From the IMG/VR virus record IMGVR_UViG_3300047550_004649, positions 1-49,559 of that record: a DNA stretch of 49,559 nt; one strand, given 5' to 3'. Below, piece by piece: positions 46,649 to 49,559 of this stretch (its first letter is position 1; each line of letters starts with the position of its first letter). The translations under genes and the position numbers were made by a program. The notes beneath the pieces were generated by a model. The model ran no database searches. It saw nothing but the letters and a program-made list of their open reading frames with translations, and was not told where the DNA came from. The stretch is from a virus.

Positions 46649-47268
46649 AGTTTAATTTCTTTTTCTGTGGCAGACAGTCCAGAAGGACGAATAACTTCTT
46701 CCATTATATCACTATCTTCGTCAATTTCAAATGGGTTAATTCCATTTGGAACAATTACTTGACTTTTCAAATGAATACGAGGACGATAACCAAGTTCTTG
46801 AGATTCGCGCAATGTGCGATTATTCTTTACATTGCACTCATAAATCAAATGATTTGGAATTTCATAAATGTTGAAAGTACCATCAATGTTCCCATCATTA
46901 TAAAAATCAAGAAAATAGAAAATGTCCCATTTTGATTTTGGACCAAAAGAAGTCAGATCATCCTTAACAGAACTTCCCTTGACTTGGATTGCTTTTTGAG
47001 ATGCAAGATCAAAACAATCAAAGGACGAACTTTTTAATTTCTTTGATTTGTAGAACCTGACAGAATTTGTAACAATACAAAGACAAGTTTCTGAAATACA
47101 TTCAGGAAGATTTGGTGACCTTCCATGAAGAATGTTAGAAACATTTCTCAAATCAATCCAAGAATTAAATGCTTTTTTGACATTTGGGATGTCAGTATAA
47201 TCATACTGAATTACTTCAAAAACACTTGATTCACCGTAAACATCTGCAGTGATCGTTTGAATTTTCAT
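46642..47268 (-). CDS. Type II restriction endonuclease, Bsp6I-like (208 aa)
   Basis: The segment FDCFDLASQKAIQVKGSSVK is a PD-(D/E)XK-type site (Asp84/87 and Q-V-K 95-97). The following DDLTSFGPKSKWDIFYFLDF, then NDGNIDGTFNIYEIPNHLIY, is characteristic of the Bsp6I family as I remember it (recognition GC^NGC). A companion C5-MTase of matching type follows directly, overlapping by 7 bases. Gene order is R then M with no controller gene. TATAAT stands 24 nt before the ATG. The family call is from memory; a more general endonuclease assignment is safe. Confidence 0.78.
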   Translation of the reverse strand: MKIQTITADVYGESSVFEVIQYDYTDIPNVKKAFNSWIDLRNVSNILHGRSPNLPECISETCLCIVTNSVRFYKSKKLKSSSFDCFDLASQKAIQVKGSSVKDDLTSFGPKSKWDIFYFLDFYNDGNIDGTFNIYEIPNHLIYECNVKNNRTLRESQELGYRPRIHLKSQVIVPNGINPFEIDEDSDIMEEVIRPSGLSATEKEIKLW

Positions 47269-47291
47269 AATGAAGAGAACTCTACTTCTAT

Positions 47292-47297
47292 ATTATA
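47292..47297 (-). promoter_or_regulatory. -10 box TATAAT ahead of the R-M genes
   Basis: Minus strand CCCTTATAATATAG, 24 nt before the endonuclease ATG, in the 70-bp gap after the upstream CTS gene. No good -35 hexamer at 17 bp. Confidence 0.5.
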
Positions 47298-47338
47298 AGG
47301 GTATTGTAGGCGATTATGGAAGGGGTTGTGACAGTTCT

Positions 47339-47554
47339 TCAGGTGTCCTTCTTGGGTTGGGTTTTGGTTCTTCTTTCTTTACCCTTTGATCTCATGGTAC
47401 GGGATGGTGTACGATCAATGGACTTATTTGCAACATCCTTATCCATCATAACATAAGATCCCTGTGCTTGCCCTTCTTTTGGGGTAAATCCACCATGTGC
47501 GTTGGGAACTCTCATTCTTCTTGCTTCTTCTAAAAACTCTGGGAATGTCTTCAT
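47339..47554 (-). CDS. Small basic protein with capsid-targeting N-terminus (71 aa)
   Basis: MKTFPEFLEEARRMRVPNAH begins with the T4 capsid-targeting pattern (MKTYQEFIAEA in T4). If cut by the gp21 protease after LEE/A, the mature part is a Lys/Arg-rich, disordered chain ending RTKTQPKKDT. This is what small internal head proteins look like: injected with the DNA, some inhibit host enzymes. The start overlaps the previous stop (TGATG). Confidence 0.7.
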   Translation of the reverse strand: MKTFPEFLEEARRMRVPNAHGGFTPKEGQAQGSYVMMDKDVANKSIDRTPSRTMRSKGKERRTKTQPKKDT

Positions 47555-48519
47555 CAGTTGTCATCCACTTTACGAACGAAATGACGATAACCACCGATTT
47601 CTTGATCTAACTTATCTGCTCTTGTCTTTGCTCTCTTTTTGTTCTTATAAGGTTTACCAAGTGGTCTTGGTTCCGAATCACTTGCACCATGAGGATCAGG
47701 ACCATAGATTTGATAGGGTCTTTCCATAATCATATATGCTTCAATCATAAACTCTTCAAAGGTCTTTGCTCCTCTTTCAAAGTTTATAATTTTATTTGAG
47801 GAAGTTCTTAAAACTTTCTTTCCACTTAATTCTTTAATTCTTTTTTGATTTTGTGATTTTGATTTATATTTACCAGAAACAGTTGAACTTCCATCTCTAT
47901 ATGGTTCTCTTTTTTTTACTCCTCTTCTTTCACGATGCACTGATCTTCTGGTTTCAGTGTGCTTATCAATGTCGCTACTTGGTTCAAACCCGGTTTGTCT
48001 TTTATGTCTGACAAATTCCTTTTCAATTGGAGATAATTTTTGATAATCATCAACCTTTGCCTCACTCACATATCCACCACCCATCGCTCTGCGAATTGCA
48101 TTCACTGCCTGAGAGCGGAGTTCTCTTCTTCTTTCACCTTTTCTTAAAAGACTTTGCTTTTGTGCATCAATGTTAGTTCTTTCTCCTTTTTCCTTTTTAT
48201 CTTGAAGTTTTTGATATTTACCTTTCTTCTCATCACCAGCAAATTTATCCCATCTAAGATCTTCTGGTGATGATCCTGCTTGTGGTTTTTTTCTTCCTCT
48301 ACTCATTCGATGAGCACCTTTTCTTTGGCGATCAAGTGAATCAGCATGAGGTCTTGTACCAGGTCTTGCCCAGGTAATATTTTCTCTTTCGGTGCTTTGA
48401 TGAGTGTCACCAGCACTAAAACGCCCTCTTCTTTCACTGGACTTTCTCATCGCAGTGGTTTTAGTGCTTTCACCTTTCTTTTCTAGGTATTCATCACGCT
48501 TATTACCTTCGTTTAACAT
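47554..48519 (-). CDS. Basic multi-segment protein with an internal capsid-targeting motif (321 aa)
   Basis: Highly charged and Arg/Lys-rich throughout (SSERRGRFSAGDTHQ, HRMSRGRKKPQAGSS, RKGERRRELRSQAVNAIRRA). At ~245-260 it carries KTFEEFMIEAYMI, a capsid-targeting-like motif that is normally N-terminal; what follows (PYQIYGPDPHGASDSEPRPL, then RADKLDQEIGGYRHFVRK) is a compact ~65-residue domain that recurs alone in cyanophages. It looks like a fusion of a basic DNA-binding leader with a CTS-bearing protein. A TATAAATA late box lies 22 nt upstream, so it is made late and is probably a head component. Confidence 0.68.
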   Translation of the reverse strand: MLNEGNKRDEYLEKKGESTKTTAMRKSSERRGRFSAGDTHQSTERENITWARPGTRPHADSLDRQRKGAHRMSRGRKKPQAGSSPEDLRWDKFAGDEKKGKYQKLQDKKEKGERTNIDAQKQSLLRKGERRRELRSQAVNAIRRAMGGGYVSEAKVDDYQKLSPIEKEFVRHKRQTGFEPSSDIDKHTETRRSVHRERRGVKKREPYRDGSSTVSGKYKSKSQNQKRIKELSGKKVLRTSSNKIINFERGAKTFEEFMIEAYMIMERPYQIYGPDPHGASDSEPRPLGKPYKNKKRAKTRADKLDQEIGGYRHFVRKVDDN

Positions 48520-48540
48520 CTTTCAGAAATACTTTTTAGA

Positions 48541-48548
48541 TATTTATA
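48541..48548 (-). promoter_or_regulatory. T4-type late promoter box TATAAATA for the 321-aa gene
   Basis: TATAAATA on the minus strand, 22 nt before the ATG at 48519, overlapping the stop of the upstream gene. Confidence 0.7.
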
Positions 48549-48852
48549 ATGCTGATGACCTATACTCTGGAGGTGGAAGATCCTTTTGCAACATATATGA
48601 TAGTTTTCTTTCTTTATTAATTTGCTGAGGATTAGGTATATTATATTTCCTTCGATTTCTTTCTCTTACATAATTTGCATAGTTACCAGTACCAAGATCT
48701 TCTGATAACTTTGGTGACTTCTTCTTCAGTGGATCAAGATACTTTTCTTTCCATCCTTCAGGTGGTGCAGATGGTTCTGGTTGTGGTTTGGGTCTATAAG
48801 GTTGATACGGTGACCTACCACTTTCAGACATGAATTGTGAGAAGGTTTTCAT
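48544..48852 (-). CDS. Protein with capsid-targeting N-terminus (102 aa)
   Basis: MKTFSQFMSESGRSPYQPYR shows the targeting pattern again, then a Pro-rich linker (PKPQPEPSAPPEGWKEKYLD) and a basic helical part (NYVRERNRRKYNIPNPQQIN). No known domain. Predicted to enter the prohead and lose ~10 residues to gp21; what it does there is unknown. A CTAAATAA string upstream may be a weak late box. Confidence 0.68.
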   Translation of the reverse strand: MKTFSQFMSESGRSPYQPYRPKPQPEPSAPPEGWKEKYLDPLKKKSPKLSEDLGTGNYANYVRERNRRKYNIPNPQQINKERKLSYMLQKDLPPPEYRSSAL

Positions 48853-48861
48853 TTTTTATTT

Positions 48862-49559
48862 TTATTTAGACCATGCCTTCGATTGATTGAAGTTGGCGTA
48901 GGAGAATACCTCACGATTTACCAGTTTGTACATTCCAAACTCATTGGTCAGAACATAACCTTCCGCATCAATTTGTTCATGACCAATGTATGCAGCAGGG
49001 CCATCATTGCGACACAGGAATAGACAATCCTGGGTGATACTACGAACAAGTTTCCACAGGCGGATCAGGTTAGCATCACAATCAAATGCATCATCTTCAA
49101 TCTCACGCTGTTCCCGAATACATGCGTTGATCGCTTTCTTCAGTTCAGTCAGTTGCTTACCAGACACAAAGGTGCAGGTGGTAGACATTTGGCGGGCAAA
49201 GTTACAGACTTCTTCCACATCAGCAAAAGACTCTTGATTATAGAGAATATATGCTTCTGGTTGAACAAACTTTACAGTATCTGTATCATTCCAGATTGCA
49301 CGATCAGGCATTGCTACTGCATCACGCAGATCATTCTCTGCATAATAACAAGTATGAGGTGCAATGATAATATTCTGCGCTACGATATCATCAAACTGAT
49401 AAGTAATGAGATTAGAAGTATATTCTTCTTCACCACCAAATCCAATGAAGTCTGCTTGATAGATTGTTTCGGTGCGTGGAAGATAATCAAAACAAGCGTG
49501 AAGAATCTCTGCTACATCACCTTGATAGAAGAGATCAATCTCTTCATGAGAATGTGCAA
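48862..49559 (-). CDS. Conserved-type phage protein, N-terminus beyond window (at least 231 aa)
   Basis: The frame is open from the window end; the first ATG inside it (49311) is internal to the gene. The upstream codons read HSHEEIDLFYQGDVAEILHA, ...PRTETIYQADFIGFGGEEEY, ...APHTCYYAENDLRDAVAMPD. The later part (YNQESFADVEEVCNFARQMS, TFVSGKQLTELKKAINACIREQRE) is helical. I recall a cyanophage protein of this kind but no function. The start codon and any regulatory region are off the window. Confidence 0.75.
   Translation of the reverse strand, partial: AHSHEEIDLFYQGDVAEILHACFDYLPRTETIYQADFIGFGGEEEYTSNLITYQFDDIVAQNIIIAPHTCYYAENDLRDAVAMPDRAIWNDTDTVKFVQPEAYILYNQESFADVEEVCNFARQMSTTCTFVSGKQLTELKKAINACIREQREIEDDAFDCDANLIRLWKLVRSITQDCLFLCRNDGPAAYIGHEQIDAEGYVLTNEFGMYKLVNREVFSYANFNQSKAWSK

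Noticed and set aside
1-49559. Photosynthesis genes (psbA, psbD, hli) expected in cyanophages
   Set aside because: None seen in this window; they may lie elsewhere in the genome.

Overview
This window is a stretch of a T4-like (Straboviridae/Kyanoviridae-type) cyanophage genome, most likely infecting marine or brackish Synechococcus or a close relative. The evidence is a full T4-order run of virion genes on the minus strand (gp25, gp6, a gp7-position giant, gp8, gp13, gp14, gp15, gp16, gp17), a speD host-type metabolic gene, T4-type late promoters (TATAAATA/CATAAATA), T4-type capsid-targeting N-termini, and dozens of tiny genes that look like known cyanophage hypotheticals. Essentially every supported gene is on the minus strand, so transcription runs from high to low coordinates. 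Family names are from memory of conserved motifs, not from database searches.

Region by region, in transcription order: 49559-47339 holds a cut-off conserved phage protein and three basic proteins with capsid-targeting motifs (likely internal head proteins). 47268-45704 is a two-gene type II restriction-modification system: a Bsp6I-like endonuclease overlapping a C5-cytosine methyltransferase. 45633-36305 is an accessory/early region of about thirty small genes, visibly richer in G+C in its 36-43 kb part. Many of these genes are single units separated by a repeated module: GC hairpin, TATACT box, CCACACC leader, ATG. Others form tight operons with ATGA or TGATG overlaps. Three clusters of an odd palindrome (core CTCGTCGAG) sit in front of small genes here. 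36091-33164 holds an HNH homing endonuclease, an AbrB-like small protein, a glycosyltransferase-like protein, three conserved cyanophage proteins and speD. 33096-466 is the neck, tail-baseplate and packaging operon, dominated by two giant virion proteins of 4082 and 2430 residues.

The most striking feature is at the left edge. The large terminase gene breaks exactly at the conserved Glu-Phe-Glu/Cys site after the ATPase domain and ends in a 29-residue intein N-fragment that resembles the atypically split AceL-TerL intein. It is followed by a GIY-YIG homing endonuclease gene. The partner intein C-fragment plus the terminase nuclease domain should lie just beyond coordinate 1. The phage therefore probably builds its packaging motor by protein trans-splicing.

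Taken together, the packaging and baseplate genes build the virion, the CTS proteins load the head, speD and the small-gene region act on the host, and the R-M pair could protect or exclude DNA. Mobile or selfish elements (split intein/GIY-YIG, HNH gene, R-M pair) sit at the boundaries between these blocks.
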